The translations under genes and the position numbers were made by a program. Shown here piece after piece: positions 8,723 to 17,787 of a stretch of DNA of 64,000 nucleotides. The first letter of the stretch is position 1, and the number at the start of each line of letters is the position of its first letter. Source of the DNA: Hymenobacter lapidiphilus (GTDB taxonomy: Bacteria; Bacteroidota; Bacteroidia; Cytophagales; Hymenobacteraceae); assembly GCF_003417065.2 (NCBI RefSeq), contig NZ_QVLT01000005.1:62001-126000 (forward strand), written 5' to 3'. Below the pieces are notes generated by a model. That model had not been told where the DNA came from. It was given only the letters and a program-made list of their open reading frames with translations, and ran no database searches.

Positions 8723-9400
8723 TTAAGGTTTGGTAGATATAGAGTTTAAAGAACCGATTTTAGGCTGAATTTGGATGATGAAGCGTTTATTGCGCTGCTC
8801 CTGAGCGTAGCCAGTGTAACGGCCTGCGCCCCGGTAGCCGCTACCAGCGGGAATAACCTCAATATTACTTGGGAACTTAATACCTGCCTCAGACCACAAA
8901 TAAATAACTGCTAACGCTCTGTTATAGCTCAATTGTCGAATGGCTTGATAGTCAGCATTCTCGGGGTGTTCTAGTGGATAATTGGGGTTCATCGCGGCCC
9001 TTCCTTCAATGACTACGAGGTATTGGATACCATCATCCTTTAGGCTATTCATTTGCTGTAGCAAAAAACGTCCTGTTTCGATGAGCGGCTGGCGAGATGC
9101 AATGGGTAACTCGTATTTTCCTGGTTGGAATAGTACCTCAAAATTTAACTCGTAGCGTTTAAACGCTTCATTATAGACGAAGTATTTAGGGTTTTCTAAG
9201 CGTTTTAGAGCTTCTTTAATTTCATCAAGCTTCTCTTTCTCCTTCAACTGTACCCTTAATTCTTCGTTAGCCCTTCCTAAATCGGCCTGCTTATCCTGAA
9301 ACTGCTTGTAGCTGAGTACGAACAGCACGAGCATCGTCAGAAACAGGGCCGTCATCAGGTCGACGTAGCTGGGCCAGAAAAAATCCTTGCTCTGCTTCAT
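8723..9400 (-). CDS. ZorB/MotB-like stator protein with OmpA-type C-terminal domain
   Basis: A 225-residue protein with one N-terminal TM helix (about 12-31, SYVDLMTALFLTMLVLFVLS). Asp14 in that helix is at the position of the proton-carrying Asp of MotB, ZorB and TolR/ExbD. A charged coiled coil follows (about 33-70). The OmpA/MotB peptidoglycan-binding fold covers about 80-215, with VLFQPGKYELPIASRQPLIE, YLVVIEGRAAMNP, LSYNRALAVIYLWSEAGI and the closing QRNKRFIIQI. It lies 4 bases after the ZorA-like gene, as in motA-motB and zorA-zorB pairs. The first 500 bases read are visibly more A+T-rich than the neighbours. No Zorya effector genes adjoin it. Inference: peptidoglycan-anchored stator of an ion-driven motor. 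Confidence 0.85.
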   Translation of the reverse strand: MKQSKDFFWPSYVDLMTALFLTMLVLFVLSYKQFQDKQADLGRANEELRVQLKEKEKLDEIKEALKRLENPKYFVYNEAFKRYELNFEVLFQPGKYELPIASRQPLIETGRFLLQQMNSLKDDGIQYLVVIEGRAAMNPNYPLEHPENADYQAIRQLSYNRALAVIYLWSEAGIKFPSNIEVIPAGSGYRGAGRYTGYAQEQRNKRFIIQIQPKIGSLNSISTKP

Positions 9401-9404
9401 ACCC

Positions 9405-11096
9405 TTAGCCTACCATGCGTTGGAGCCAGTTACGACTGGTTAGTTTTTCGAGCACGGCGTTGGTGCGGTCGGTTTGCTGCAGCAGCTTATCCTGCAGCTG
9501 GCGGTTTAGCTCCATCTGCTGCTGCATGGCCTGCAGGGCCTCGGCACTGCGCTGCGCCTGGGTTTCCTGCAACGTGTTGAGCTGCTGCTGCTGCGCCGGC
9601 AACTGCTGGAATGGGTTCAGGTACTCCACGATTTTCTCGTAGACGTTATCCTTATTGATCCGGTGGAAATGCTCGTTCCATTTCTCGGCCGCCGCCTGTG
9701 ATTCCGCATCAAAAGCCCGCAACCGATTATCAAGCACTTGGCGCATTTTCGCGGCATCCTCGCTCAAGGATTCATTGATTCCGTCGCGCATCAGGTCCAG
9801 CAATTGGGTGTGCTGGGTGAACACGTTAACTTGATTGCGGACGAATGAATCGTGTTTATTCAGATAGTCCGGCACCGAGTTCAAGGCTTCCTCCACCGAC
9901 GACATGCGGTTGAGCAGCGCCGTGATGGTGTTCACTGTCTGGGCCCCGCGCTCCACCGACACGTTCAGGGCCTGCTGGTAGCCCAGAAACTTCTCAAACG
10001 TGGCCGCGCTTTCGTCCACCCGATCGAACACCTTAATCGTAGCGTTGGCCAGCTGGGTGTAGCCGATGTTCTGGAGCTTTTCGAGGAAATCCTTCTGAAT
10101 GCTGATGTTTTCGGTGATGCGGCCAATAAGGGGCGTAAACTCGGCAATCTTACTAAAGAAGTCGCCCTGAATTTGGGCGAAGAAATCCTGGTTGAAGGTG
10201 TCCAGCACGCTTTTGAGCTGGTTGAGGCCCTGCTGCATATCGGAGTTGAGCTTGGGCAGCAGCGCCTTTTGCAGAAAGTTGTAGTAGTCGTTCTTGAGCC
10301 GGTCGCGGTTGGCACGGGCCTCTTTAAACCGCTGGTTGCCCCATAGCGTGAAGCCCAGCCCAAACAAGCTGCCGACCATAGCAATCAGCACTCCGCCCAA
10401 AAAGTGCATCACGGCCTTGTCGTCGAATGGGGTGGCTGCGTCACTGAAGGGGTTAACCAACGAGGATAGCCCCAGGATAGCCCCTGCGAAGGTACCTAGC
10501 AGCCCCAGGTACAGCGGCGTCGAAACCTGGGCCTCAATCTGTTGCTCCAACAGCTCGGCTTCCCGCTCCGAAATGTCGCGCAGGGCGTTGAAATCGGCTG
10601 CCGCGCCCTTGTTGGCCCGCAGGTAGTTGTTGGTGGCGGCGATGATTTTATTGAATTCTTCAGTACCGCCAGCCACCATCAGGGCGTCGTAGTGTAGCGC
10701 TTCGGTCAGCTCGGAGGCGGGTTGCCGGGTTCCGTCAGCCAGTTGGGCTATCAATAACTGGCGACTTACCGAATCGACGGGTATCCACTGATTATTTACA
10801 CGGTCCCAATGCTCAACAAGTAGCATGGCCTGCTCATTAGGCGCGTCGGCTACGCGGTATTCAGGTAGCTGCTGGCCCTGCTGCACAAATGACATCAGGC
10901 CTCGCAGTACCTTTTCTGTAGTGGTAAGCTGATCCAGTTCCGGGTGGTCAAACTCCACCGTTTCCACGCCCAGCTGGGCCTCGATCGGGTATATCAGCCC
11001 AACGCGCCGGATGAGCTGGGAATTTTGGAAGAATACGAACCCCTGCCAGGCGACCAGGGCCAGGATAAGGATGATTTCGAGTAATTGTACTGTCAT
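9405..11096 (-). CDS. ZorA-like MotA/TolQ/ExbB proton-channel protein with long coiled-coil tail
   Basis: A 563-residue protein. TM1 is at about 5-25. A soluble stretch of 165 residues follows. TM2 (about 195-214, PLYLGLLGTFAGAILGLSS) carries the LLGT-x-G signature of the ExbB/MotA/ZorA family, and TM3 (about 229-250, VMHFLGGVLIAMVGSLFGLG) is the second channel helix. Residues 255-563 are a long helical tail rich in Gln, Glu and Leu, ending QQMELNRQLQDKLLQQTDRT. Such a tail is the hallmark of ZorA as opposed to MotA or ExbB. With the ZorB-like gene 4 bases downstream it should form a 5:2 pentamer-dimer motor. The large TM1-TM2 insert differs from standard ExbB. Confidence 0.85.
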   Translation of the reverse strand: MTVQLLEIILILALVAWQGFVFFQNSQLIRRVGLIYPIEAQLGVETVEFDHPELDQLTTTEKVLRGLMSFVQQGQQLPEYRVADAPNEQAMLLVEHWDRVNNQWIPVDSVSRQLLIAQLADGTRQPASELTEALHYDALMVAGGTEEFNKIIAATNNYLRANKGAAADFNALRDISEREAELLEQQIEAQVSTPLYLGLLGTFAGAILGLSSLVNPFSDAATPFDDKAVMHFLGGVLIAMVGSLFGLGFTLWGNQRFKEARANRDRLKNDYYNFLQKALLPKLNSDMQQGLNQLKSVLDTFNQDFFAQIQGDFFSKIAEFTPLIGRITENISIQKDFLEKLQNIGYTQLANATIKVFDRVDESAATFEKFLGYQQALNVSVERGAQTVNTITALLNRMSSVEEALNSVPDYLNKHDSFVRNQVNVFTQHTQLLDLMRDGINESLSEDAAKMRQVLDNRLRAFDAESQAAAEKWNEHFHRINKDNVYEKIVEYLNPFQQLPAQQQQLNTLQETQAQRSAEALQAMQQQMELNRQLQDKLLQQTDRTNAVLEKLTSRNWLQRMVG

Positions 11097-11128
11097 AAAT
11101 CAAAGAGCGGGTGGCCGGGAATAGGGCG

Positions 11129-12475
11129 CTAGGTAATAACCAATCGGGCTCGCTCCAGTACCTGCCAGCCATCGGCCTGACGCTGGAGGATGCCGGGAGA
11201 AGCGGCCTTTACGGCGTTAATGCGGCCCCCTAGGGGCGGGTCGTAGTCGAAGAACTGTTGCAGCCGGTTGAGCCCGTCGCCAATCAGCATTTCCTGGTCG
11301 ACGTGGGGGTTGAGCGTGAAGCTGGCTTGGTCGGGTTGCTGGGATTGCACCGTGAGCATTAGGGCCAGGCGGGGCAGCGGGTTGTTCGTGAGTTTGCGCT
11401 CCTCCAAAAAGGGCGTTTCCTGCACCGGCCCGTAGCGGGTTAGCGGGACCTCAGGGGCTTCGGCAGCCGGGGCAACGGTGGAGGAGCCAAGTGAAACTGC
11501 CAGCGGGTCTTCCAAATTCATCGTCTCGGGCATGGCAACTGCTGGCGTAACATCTAATGGTGTGCCAGGAGTAGGGATAGTAGCCGCGGCTACGCCGGGA
11601 GAACCGGAAAGCCGGGCTTCGAGCTCCTCCACCCTGACATCCAGCCGTTGAAGTTTGGTGCGAAGCTGCTTGTTTTCATCCCGCAATTTGTCATAAGCCA
11701 ACCGCAGTTCTTTGTATTCAGATGATTCCACGATACGCGTACTTCCAGATGAATAATGCCCTGACGACTGTACTTGCTTGGACCTAAATGCCCGCATCAG
11801 TCCCGCCCCCAGCAGCAGCCCCAGCACCCCGGCCAATGCCGCCGTCTGGTACGGATGCTGAGCGAAGTAAGAGGCCTCTGGGGCCCCAGCCGAGCCCGGC
11901 CTAGCCCTGGCTGGGGCTGCTGATCTGTCAGGCTTTGAGTCTAGGTCTTCGGCAACTACTGAAGCTGGCAGGGGTGGTTGAGTGGTGGATAAAATTGCGA
12001 CGGCGGCCGAGTCAGGCGCAGCTGCGTCGGGCGTGGTGTCGGTGGCATCTAGTGTGCCTAGCGGCGCGAAGCCAGCCAGGTTATTTTGTAAATCAGCCAG
12101 ATTTACGCGGGCCAGTCGACCGTTTTTCTCAGCTTTACGCTGAGCAATTTCGGAGATAATGGCCCGCGCTACTTGGGCCGGCGTGGCGGGCTGGCCGAGT
12201 CCGATGCGTTTGATTACTGCATCCAGTAACAACCCTAACTCCGACTCCTTCGCCGCTTTGTCTTTGGTCAGCCAAGTATTGAACTCTTGTACGGTTTTCC
12301 AAGCCCGCGGCTGGGGGTTTTTGAGTCTTGTATCAGTCCAAACGCGCTGGGCTGTCAGAGTCCAAATTTGGCCTTTCTGCTCATCAGCCAAAGCCGACTG
12401 CCCGAAGCTAGGCCGACCTAACACCACAAAGCACACAACTGCCAGCAACCAGAAAACTCGATAACGCATCATCAT
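11129..12475 (-). CDS. Signal-anchored single-TM protein with coiled coil; paralogue of the divergent gene at 19984-21411
   Basis: A 448-residue protein of no recognised family. It has a signal peptide (1-25, WLLAVVCFVVLG). The next domain begins with DEQKGQIWTLTAQRVWTD. A Pro/Ala-rich linker follows, then a TM helix at about 212-230 (ALAGVLGLLLGAGLM), a coiled coil at about 250-290 (EYKELRLAYDKLRDENKQLR) and a C-terminal domain (QASFTLNPHVDQEMLIGDGL to the end). The start DEQK-QIW and the C-terminal domain both match the protein encoded at 19984-21411. Topology would place the N-domain in the periplasm and the coiled coil and C-domain in the cytoplasm. It lies 3 bases after the actin-like gene and 32 before the ZorA-like gene. 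Three successive ATG codons could serve as start. Confidence 0.82.
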   Translation of the reverse strand: MMMRYRVFWLLAVVCFVVLGRPSFGQSALADEQKGQIWTLTAQRVWTDTRLKNPQPRAWKTVQEFNTWLTKDKAAKESELGLLLDAVIKRIGLGQPATPAQVARAIISEIAQRKAEKNGRLARVNLADLQNNLAGFAPLGTLDATDTTPDAAAPDSAAVAILSTTQPPLPASVVAEDLDSKPDRSAAPARARPGSAGAPEASYFAQHPYQTAALAGVLGLLLGAGLMRAFRSKQVQSSGHYSSGSTRIVESSEYKELRLAYDKLRDENKQLRTKLQRLDVRVEELEARLSGSPGVAAATIPTPGTPLDVTPAVAMPETMNLEDPLAVSLGSSTVAPAAEAPEVPLTRYGPVQETPFLEERKLTNNPLPRLALMLTVQSQQPDQASFTLNPHVDQEMLIGDGLNRLQQFFDYDPPLGGRINAVKAASPGILQRQADGWQVLERARLVIT

Positions 12476-12478
12476 AGC

Positions 12479-15400
12479 TTACTTGGGGGAGTCGTACAGC
12501 TTCTGCGACAGCACGTAAAGCGCGTTTTTGAGCGGCAGGAAAAAAAGCGTTTCGGGGATGGGCTCCCCGGCGGGCAACGTGTTGGCGTACCGTTGGCGGC
12601 CCATATTAAACGAATCGGCCAGGGCGGACTTCATCTCGCTGAGCACCAGGCCAGGCGGGTTTTTGATGCCCAGGTTATGCTGGGTCGCTACCAGGTCGGG
12701 GTCGGTGAGCAGCAGCGTGAGACACTGCTCCACGTTGGCCAGCACGGAGTTTTTGATTTCCTCGGTGATGTTGGACGGAAACAGCGGTTGGTTCTCGGTG
12801 CTGTCGGCCGCGCCCGTGCCGATGGGCTGCACGATGGGCGGCACCTCGGCGGTGCTTTCCGCGTCGAGGCCGGTGGCCAGCACGCCTCCGTTGGCGGTGG
12901 TTTGCTTGGGGTCGTCGGCCAGCACGATTTTAAAGTTGGCCGGGGCTGGCACGCCCATCACTTTGGCCAAAATCAGGCTGGCCACCTGCTCTAGGGGCCG
13001 CAGGTTGCTGGGGCACAGCAGCCGCAAATACAGGCTGCCCCGGCCCGTGAAGCAGAGGTAGCGTGGAGCAGCCAAGTCGCGGGCGGCCGTAAGCTGGGCC
13101 AGATGGTAGATAATAGCCCCAAAGTGCAGGTAGAACAGCACCCGCAGGTGCTGAGCTTCTACCAACCGTCGGCCAAATTCAAACTCCGGCTCGTAGTTGA
13201 ACAGCAGGCTGGCTACTTCCTCGGAGCCAAAAGTCGGGTTTTTCTGCACTACGCTCAGGCACCTCAGCGCGAGGGCCGCCGCTTTAGTCTGGGGCATGGG
13301 GTTATTGCCGATGCTGTCGAGGCCGAAGCGCACCAAGCCATTCTCCCTGCCGCCCCGCACGTCGGCCGCCCCGTCGCCCCACAACTCGTTGCCCGCGAAC
13401 CGGAACGAGGTACTGAACGCCGGGTGGTGCTTGCGCGGGCCGGCGGCATTGACGTTCTGGTCGGAGTAGAACAGCACGTCCGAGGTGCCGCCGCCAATAT
13501 CGATGAAGGCGGCGTTTTCGCCCACACCGGGTGTCACTAGGCCCCGCCGGGTGAGGAAAAAGTAGGGAGCCGACGATTCGGGCAGGTAAATGGTGGCCCG
13601 GCTGGTGTGGAATATCTCTCGGAAAAGCCTATCCCATTCCAGCTGGTATAGGTCACGGCTGAACTGCGAGAAGCTTAGGGGCGCGAACCACACCACCTGG
13701 GTAGCTGCGATGTTACCGCCGTGCAGGGCTGCTTTGTATTTGAACAGCAGCAGCATCTCGCGGAAGAACATGCGCACGCGGTGCCGGGCGGCCTCCCCGG
13801 TGGTACCCCATTTCAGGTTCGTGTGGTATGACTCGTTGTTATCGTCCTCGGTGTTGATGCCAAAACCCACGTTGATATTAGCCAGCAGCCGCGGCGGTTC
13901 GATGGTAAAGCCAGCCGATTCGCTGGTAGCGGTGCGGATGGGAAACTTGTAGGGTGAGCCCGCAGCCCCCACGAAGGAAGGTACGAACTCGCGCTGCTGA
14001 TACCGTTGCCAGCGTTTGAGGCCAATGCCGTGCGCATCGTCTTGCTCGATACCCATGTACAGTTGGTCATAGACCGAGTACTCGTAACTGTCCGAAGGCT
14101 TTTTGAGCAGGGCGACCGGCGTATCGTCGGGCCCGAAGCTGAGGGGCTGGGGAGGCTGGCTGGGTCCGTCGTGGTAGGCGACGTGGGTGTTAGTGGTGCC
14201 GAAGTCGATGGCGAAGCGAAACTCCTTGGTGCCCTGGCGCACGGTGCGCCACTTGGGTACCAGCAGTGCCTGACCAGCAGCCGGGGCGGGGCTGGCCAGC
14301 TGGACGTAATCGAAAGGCGTACCCTTGATTTCGTAGTAGGTACTGCCCTCGTTAGAAGTGGTTTTGGGCGTGCGGCGGTAGGCGGTGGCGCTCTGCTCGG
14401 TGCCGGTTTCGCTCAGCACCCGGCCCTTCACCCCGAAGCGTAGTTCCACGGGCTTGTTCACCAGGGCTGGGTCGATGTTGTTGGCATCCACCAGCATCAC
14501 CTTATAAAAGTCGTTGAGCTCAGGCGCATCCTCAATCTTCACGAACGGGAAAATTGAGAGGCCCACGTTGGTGGTCAGCAGGCGGCCCAGGCCCTCGGTG
14601 CGCGGATTTTCGTAGTATGCCCGTTCGTAGTCTACCGTGAAGCCGCCGCTCACCGGAATGCTCAGCCGCACGCGCACGCAGGCCGGGTCCAACTCCAAAG
14701 TGAGGTGCCGGGCCAGGTCCTCGGCCGTGAAATACTCGAAGTACAACGGCGTAACCGGCAACAGGGGCCAGCAAGTGGGCTTATAGCCGGGCGCTATTTT
14801 CAGCTGGCCCGTTACAAACCGGCTTCCATCGACCTCATAAGGTACCGTGAGCAGGGTTTCTTCGAGCAGGTCGTTGAGCGTGAGGTAGGGGTAGGCCAGG
14901 TCGGGGCCGGGCAGGGTGCGGTCGGGCAGGGCGCGGGCGTCGGTGACCGGCACTTTGCTGCCACTGTCGCCGAACTGCGAGTTGTTGTAGTAGAGCTTGC
15001 CGGGCATCTGTAAGCCGGGGCGCAGCACCAGCGGCAGCGGGTTTTGCAGGGGCCAGCCGGGGGCCGCCGGCCGGGTGGCCTGCACGGTAAAATCGGAGGT
15101 GCGCACCGTGTTCTGGTCGGGGCGCACCCGTACCGGGACGCCTGCCATCCCCACGGGGTTGCCCGCGTGGTCGGGCAGGGGCAGGTACTGGTTGATGTTG
15201 GCGTCGCCCTGGAGGCCCAGCAGACTCAGTTGGCCCTGGTCGAGGGCGCCATACACGGCGGGGGCCAAGCGGCGCAGTTCAGGGTCGGCTATAAATTGCT
15301 GGTAGATGTACTCCTGAAACTCCCGTTCGCGCTGGGCCAGCGCCACGTAGCGGCCATCAAAATAGTGGCCGCCGCCCTCGGGGCGCATTACGGGTAGGGC

Positions 15401-15943
15401 CCGTACGGCCGGGGCCGGGAAGAACATGGTCAGCGGCGAGGTGCCGCCCAGCAGCTGCGGGGCTTCGGTAGGCGTGGCCCCCGGGAAGTAGAACAGGTGC
15501 AGGTCGGAAAGGCTCGCGAACCGCTTGTCGTTCAGAAACAGCGTGAGGGCCTGGGCCAGCGGCTTGGCGGGACTGTTGGTAAGGTTGGCCAGCTCGGTGG
15601 CCCGGTTCCAGGTGCGCACCAGCAGGCGGCGGCCGGGTTGGCGTTGCTGGTAGTAGTTGAACACCAGCTCCCACAAATCCCAGAACTGACCCACCAACCG
15701 GTGATGCACGGTATCGGTACCGCCAGAATTTCCGGCGGTGGCCAGGTAGCCTAGGGCCGTTTCCACGAGGTGCATGCGGGCAAACGGCGACGGAATGGCC
15801 ACCACCACCCGCTCGGCCAGGGCGCCGGCCGGGTCGGGAATGCCGTTGTTGCCGTCGATTTCGTTTTTGCCGATTTTACCCGTGCGGCTCCAGCCTTCCG
15901 TGGTGCTGGAACCCGTGCCGTGCAGGCGCAGAATTTTTGCCAT
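12479..15943 (-). CDS. Large protein with C-terminal actin/Hsp70-type ATPase domain
   Basis: A 1154-residue cytoplasmic protein. Residues 1-570 have no family I recognise. The C-terminal half has the full ASKHA nucleotide-binding layout: phosphate-1 loop DFGTTNTH at 580-587, phosphate-2 loop DIGGGTSD at 815-822 and an adenosine-type FTGRGS at 965-970. There is no Hsp70 substrate-binding domain after it; residues 1000-1154 are acidic and helical. It is co-transcribed with a tubulin-like gene (upstream) and ZorA/B-like genes (downstream). It could be a polymerising actin homologue, a regulatory ATPase, or a distant relative of the SrfB family; I could not verify the last. ATP binding is well supported, while function is unknown. 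Confidence 0.85.
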   Translation of the reverse strand: MAKILRLHGTGSSTTEGWSRTGKIGKNEIDGNNGIPDPAGALAERVVVAIPSPFARMHLVETALGYLATAGNSGGTDTVHHRLVGQFWDLWELVFNYYQQRQPGRRLLVRTWNRATELANLTNSPAKPLAQALTLFLNDKRFASLSDLHLFYFPGATPTEAPQLLGGTSPLTMFFPAPAVRALPVMRPEGGGHYFDGRYVALAQREREFQEYIYQQFIADPELRRLAPAVYGALDQGQLSLLGLQGDANINQYLPLPDHAGNPVGMAGVPVRVRPDQNTVRTSDFTVQATRPAAPGWPLQNPLPLVLRPGLQMPGKLYYNNSQFGDSGSKVPVTDARALPDRTLPGPDLAYPYLTLNDLLEETLLTVPYEVDGSRFVTGQLKIAPGYKPTCWPLLPVTPLYFEYFTAEDLARHLTLELDPACVRVRLSIPVSGGFTVDYERAYYENPRTEGLGRLLTTNVGLSIFPFVKIEDAPELNDFYKVMLVDANNIDPALVNKPVELRFGVKGRVLSETGTEQSATAYRRTPKTTSNEGSTYYEIKGTPFDYVQLASPAPAAGQALLVPKWRTVRQGTKEFRFAIDFGTTNTHVAYHDGPSQPPQPLSFGPDDTPVALLKKPSDSYEYSVYDQLYMGIEQDDAHGIGLKRWQRYQQREFVPSFVGAAGSPYKFPIRTATSESAGFTIEPPRLLANINVGFGINTEDDNNESYHTNLKWGTTGEAARHRVRMFFREMLLLFKYKAALHGGNIAATQVVWFAPLSFSQFSRDLYQLEWDRLFREIFHTSRATIYLPESSAPYFFLTRRGLVTPGVGENAAFIDIGGGTSDVLFYSDQNVNAAGPRKHHPAFSTSFRFAGNELWGDGAADVRGGRENGLVRFGLDSIGNNPMPQTKAAALALRCLSVVQKNPTFGSEEVASLLFNYEPEFEFGRRLVEAQHLRVLFYLHFGAIIYHLAQLTAARDLAAPRYLCFTGRGSLYLRLLCPSNLRPLEQVASLILAKVMGVPAPANFKIVLADDPKQTTANGGVLATGLDAESTAEVPPIVQPIGTGAADSTENQPLFPSNITEEIKNSVLANVEQCLTLLLTDPDLVATQHNLGIKNPPGLVLSEMKSALADSFNMGRQRYANTLPAGEPIPETLFFLPLKNALYVLSQKLYDSPK

Positions 15944-15958
15944 GTGTGTTTTGTAGTC

Positions 15959-16093
15959 GCCTCACCCCCTCGCCCCCTCGCCGAAAAAGGAGAGGGGGAA
16001 CTAGAAATAGATGCAACGAACTAGTGCTAAAATCGAGTGTAAATTTTTATTTTAGTCCCCCTCTCTGAAGGAGAGGGGGCTAGGGGGTGAGGC
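15959..16093. repeat. Inverted repeat with CTCACCCCCT arms inside the accessory operon
   Basis: The left arm from 15959 (GCCTCACCCCCTcGCCCCCTC) pairs with the right arm ending at 16093 (GAGGGGGCTAGGGGGTGAGGC). Inside is a second nested pair, GAGAGGGGGAACTAG and GTCCCCCTCTC. It fills the gap between the tubulin-like and actin-like genes, which are on the same strand. Confidence 0.85.
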
Positions 16094-16112
16094 GCAATGC
16101 GAGAACGGGTTA

Positions 16113-17612
16113 TCAGCTGTACTGCAGCTTGGTTTTTACCACTTCCTCCGTCGCCACGTCGAAGGCTTCCACAATCCAGCGCAGGGTGCGGGCGGCGTCG
16201 GGGTTGTCGAGGCTGGTCTTGCTGACGGCGTTGTTGAGTCCGGCCAGCACCACATCGTCGGTCAGGCCCCGGTCGGTGGTTACGCCCAGGATGGATTTGG
16301 TTTTGATGGGCCGGTCGGCCACCATCTTGTTGAAATCGGTTTCGTCGGGGTGCAGGGCCCCGAAGCGCCGCTCACTCGCACCTAGCTCCCGCAACCATTC
16401 CTCGTATTCCTTGAAAAGCGTGCTTAAGTCGGCTAGTGGCCCGCTGCTGGCCGGCAGGTGCTGGCTGAGCTTACCCGCTTTGTAGAAAGTGGAACTGGGT
16501 TGCTGGGGCAGGTGCTGCTGGTAGTAGCGGGCGAAGTAATGGAACCGAATCAGGGGCCGGGCCACCTCCGCGCGCAGGTGCGGGGGCAGTTCGCCGAAAT
16601 CGAATACCGACTTGCCTTCCTTCAAGCCAAACTCGTGGTATGCCGGGTTGGCGCGGTCCAGGCTGTCGGCCCCGGTGCCCATGAAATGCTGAATCGACAG
16701 GGCCCCAATCAGCTCCAGCAAGTGGGCCTGATTGCGCTGCTCGGCCCGGCCGGGGTTGTTGGGCAGGGGCTGGCCGGCCTGGTCGCCGAGGTAGTAGAGG
16801 GCCTCCAGGCCCTCCAGGTTTTCGGCGTAGTAGCTGAGGGCCGTTTTGGTTTTGGTGATGAAGCTGTTCGAATCGATAAAGTCCTTGCCTTCGGCTTTCT
16901 CCTGGGCCGAGGGCTGCTGGAGCTTGAAGTAGGGCAGCATCACGAGGGCGCCCGCCGGCACGGCCGCCCGCACTGAGGGCTGCGGCAAATCCACGCCCGC
17001 ATCGCGCAGGTTTTTCACCAGCAACGGGAAGCCGGCCGCACCAGTGCCGCCAAAAATGCTGCTGATGAAAAACACCCGGTCGTCGGGGTTCAGGCTCTGG
17101 GCCAAGTAGCGCATCTCCTTGGCCTGCACCAGCGAGTTGAGCACCACGCTGCCCACATTAGGCGAGCCCCGGAAACCCACGTCCAGGCTGGCGTTCATGC
17201 TGTCGGGCGTGAACAGCAGGTCCAGCAACCCCCGCGTTTCCACCGACGTGTCGTTGTAGTGGATATAGTCGCGGAACTTCTGGCTGATGCCGCCGAAATC
17301 ATACACGAACGAGTCCGTGAGCCCTTCCGCGCCCGAAGTGTTCAGTTGCGCGAGCGTAGTCAGCGACTGGCTGAAAAAGCCCTCCCCGGCGGGGTGCTGC
17401 CCATCCTGGTGCAGGGCTTGGTGAATGCGGGCGTAGCGCTTGAGCAACTCCACGGTGCGCAATACGTCGCCGTTCTGGGTGTCGGGGTCCACGAGCACGG
17501 GCACCACCTGGTCGCAGCCGGGCAGTTGCAAACCGGACGCCAGCAGCATGGTCAGGGAGCGAAGCACCCGGGCGCCGGTGCCACCCACGGCAAAAATGAA
17601 TAATCGGGCCAT
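16113..17612 (-). CDS. Tubulin/FtsZ-like GTPase-fold protein
   Basis: A 499-residue protein without TM segments. The first strand and loop (IFAVGGTGARVLRSLTMLL, residues 6-24) match the GG-x-G N-terminal loop of FtsZ and tubulin. The glycine signature loop is FGGTGAAGFPLLVKNLRDAG at 187-206, after a hydrophobic strand (RVFFISSI), matching the GGGTGTG motif position. LVDPDTQNGD near 40 parallels the FtsZ N-T-D-x-Q segment. This fits the bacterial tubulin-like group (Tubulin_2 type) rather than FtsZ, which would be a separate essential gene. It sits between a three-TM protein gene and the actin-like gene. It may polymerise or act as a GTP switch for the neighbouring motor. Confidence 0.87.
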   Translation of the reverse strand: MARLFIFAVGGTGARVLRSLTMLLASGLQLPGCDQVVPVLVDPDTQNGDVLRTVELLKRYARIHQALHQDGQHPAGEGFFSQSLTTLAQLNTSGAEGLTDSFVYDFGGISQKFRDYIHYNDTSVETRGLLDLLFTPDSMNASLDVGFRGSPNVGSVVLNSLVQAKEMRYLAQSLNPDDRVFFISSIFGGTGAAGFPLLVKNLRDAGVDLPQPSVRAAVPAGALVMLPYFKLQQPSAQEKAEGKDFIDSNSFITKTKTALSYYAENLEGLEALYYLGDQAGQPLPNNPGRAEQRNQAHLLELIGALSIQHFMGTGADSLDRANPAYHEFGLKEGKSVFDFGELPPHLRAEVARPLIRFHYFARYYQQHLPQQPSSTFYKAGKLSQHLPASSGPLADLSTLFKEYEEWLRELGASERRFGALHPDETDFNKMVADRPIKTKSILGVTTDRGLTDDVVLAGLNNAVSKTSLDNPDAARTLRWIVEAFDVATEEVVKTKLQYS

Positions 17613-17669
17613 TTCTTTTGAGAAGTTAGAAGCGAGGAGCTAGGAGATAGAATGGCGGGCGGGCGCACA

Positions 17670-17766
17670 TGTGGCACGGACTTTAGTCCGTAGCCCGCCA
17701 GTTCGGACAATCCTTCGAGAGTGATATGTTCTGGCAGCTGGGCTACGGACTAAAGCCCGTCCCACA
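17670..17766. repeat. Inverted repeat with ACGGACTAAAG arms
   Basis: The left arm TGTGGCACGGACTTTAGTCC (17670-17689, continuing GTAGCCC) pairs with the right arm GGGCTACGGACTAAAGCCCG (17740-17759, continuing TCCCACA). Each arm contains its own small palindrome (ACGGACTTTAGTCCGT). It lies between two genes of the accessory operon. Confidence 0.88.
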
Positions 17767-17787
17767 CTTCCATTGCCGTGCCTGACT

